Origin: Chrysomallon squamiferum
Lineage: Eukaryota; Mollusca; Gastropoda; Neomphalida; Peltospiridae
Direction: 5' to 3'
Assembly: GCA_012295275.1 (NCBI GenBank)
Contig: CM022669.1
Span: 8,761,989-8,825,988 of the forward strand
DNA: 64,000 bases
A program made the position numbers and the translations under genes. Position 1 is the stretch's first letter; every line of letters starts with the position of its first letter. The notes beneath the pieces are model-generated. The model searched no databases. It was not told the origin of the DNA and saw only the letters and a list, made by a program, of their open reading frames with translations. Below, one piece after another: positions 63,481-64,000 of the stretch.

Positions 63481-64000
63481 TCTGGAAGTGGTTTCCTCAA
63501 TAAGCCAGACATTAACAAAGAGCGACGTTGGAATCTAAATTGTATGAAACACGGAGTTGACACATGGTGCAGGCTTCATGATGTGTTACTGATGAAAAAC
63601 AGAGAGAAACCTGCACAGGAGATAAACAGCATAAACTAACTTGGCAGAGGAATTATAAACAGTTTAATTGCTTACTCCTTACACCAGAACCTGGTGATAG
63701 CGTTTTTTGACACAGCTGTGTGCCCCCCTCCCCCCCCAGTCTCTCTCTCTCTCTCACACACAGTGGATGAGTCTAGCGGTTTACAAGAATTAAACTTATC
63801 TCTGTAGACAGAAAAACAATTTAAAGATAATAATAAGAATAAGAATTAGTACAAGTGGCTTGACGCATTATTCAATCATTATCGTATTTAAAAAATCTGC
63901 GTTAATAGTTTCCTGAGTAAATCCATGTGATGTAATAATTCTTGGTTACAAATTTTCATAACAGTCATAGGTGAGAGTTATCTCTGTGAGAGATGATAAA

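Larger units (their letters stand above)
59708..64000 (+). other. SMG5: Long SMG5 intron reaching the window edge
   Basis: After the GTAAGT donor at 59708 I find no SMG5 exon in 4.3 kb, so the PIN-domain exons must lie further right. The stretch holds two large minisatellites and a less AT-rich block at 62.99-63.65 kb. Confidence 0.6.

Overview
This is a eukaryotic nuclear window: AT-rich (roughly 70% A+T by eye), with short exons bounded by GT-AG introns and many microsatellites and minisatellites. Four of the five genes are conserved animal housekeeping genes. The protein sequences suggest an invertebrate bilaterian, most likely a mollusc or other lophotrochozoan; that placement is inference, not proof. 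I rebuilt the gene models by hand from splice sites, reading phase and family knowledge.

Layout. (1) 1-8130: mostly AT-rich non-coding DNA and tandem repeats, with one uncertain minus-strand terminal exon near 600-945 and a CpG-bearing candidate promoter zone at 3.5-4.35 kb. (2) 8131-28608, minus strand: a complete 16-exon PIAS-family SUMO E3 ligase of 753 aa (SAP, PINIT, SP-RING, SIM, conserved ISLD tail). It carries a duplicated PINIT-motif exon and a phase-compatible alternative first exon that would replace the SAP domain. (3) 29838-32534, plus: complete NDUFS7 (complex I PSST subunit, 6 exons, 235 aa). (4) 34269-37388, plus: C1orf43/NICE-3 homologue (7 exons, 294 aa), whose last intron appears to be GC-AG. 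(5) 42919-46023, plus: a cholesterol 25-hydroxylase-like di-iron membrane oxygenase in two exons; all three histidine boxes are present but the first exon has a frame break. (6) 48551 to beyond the right edge, plus: SMG5, a nonsense-mediated decay factor. Nineteen good exons are visible, plus one that looks broken. The C-terminal PIN domain lies outside the window.

These genes do not form one pathway. Four of them (PIAS, NDUFS7, C1orf43, SMG5) have human relatives on 1q21-q22 or 19p13.3, so the cluster may be a remnant of ancestral linkage.

The most unusual signals are the tandem PIAS exons 8a and 8b, only 42 nt apart and therefore probably mutually exclusive, and a recurrent association of minisatellites with exon borders. 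Repeat arrays begin at or copy the PIAS stop codon, the PIAS exon 3 donor and the PIAS exon 9 acceptor, and they abut several SMG5 acceptors, creating arrays of decoy splice-like motifs.
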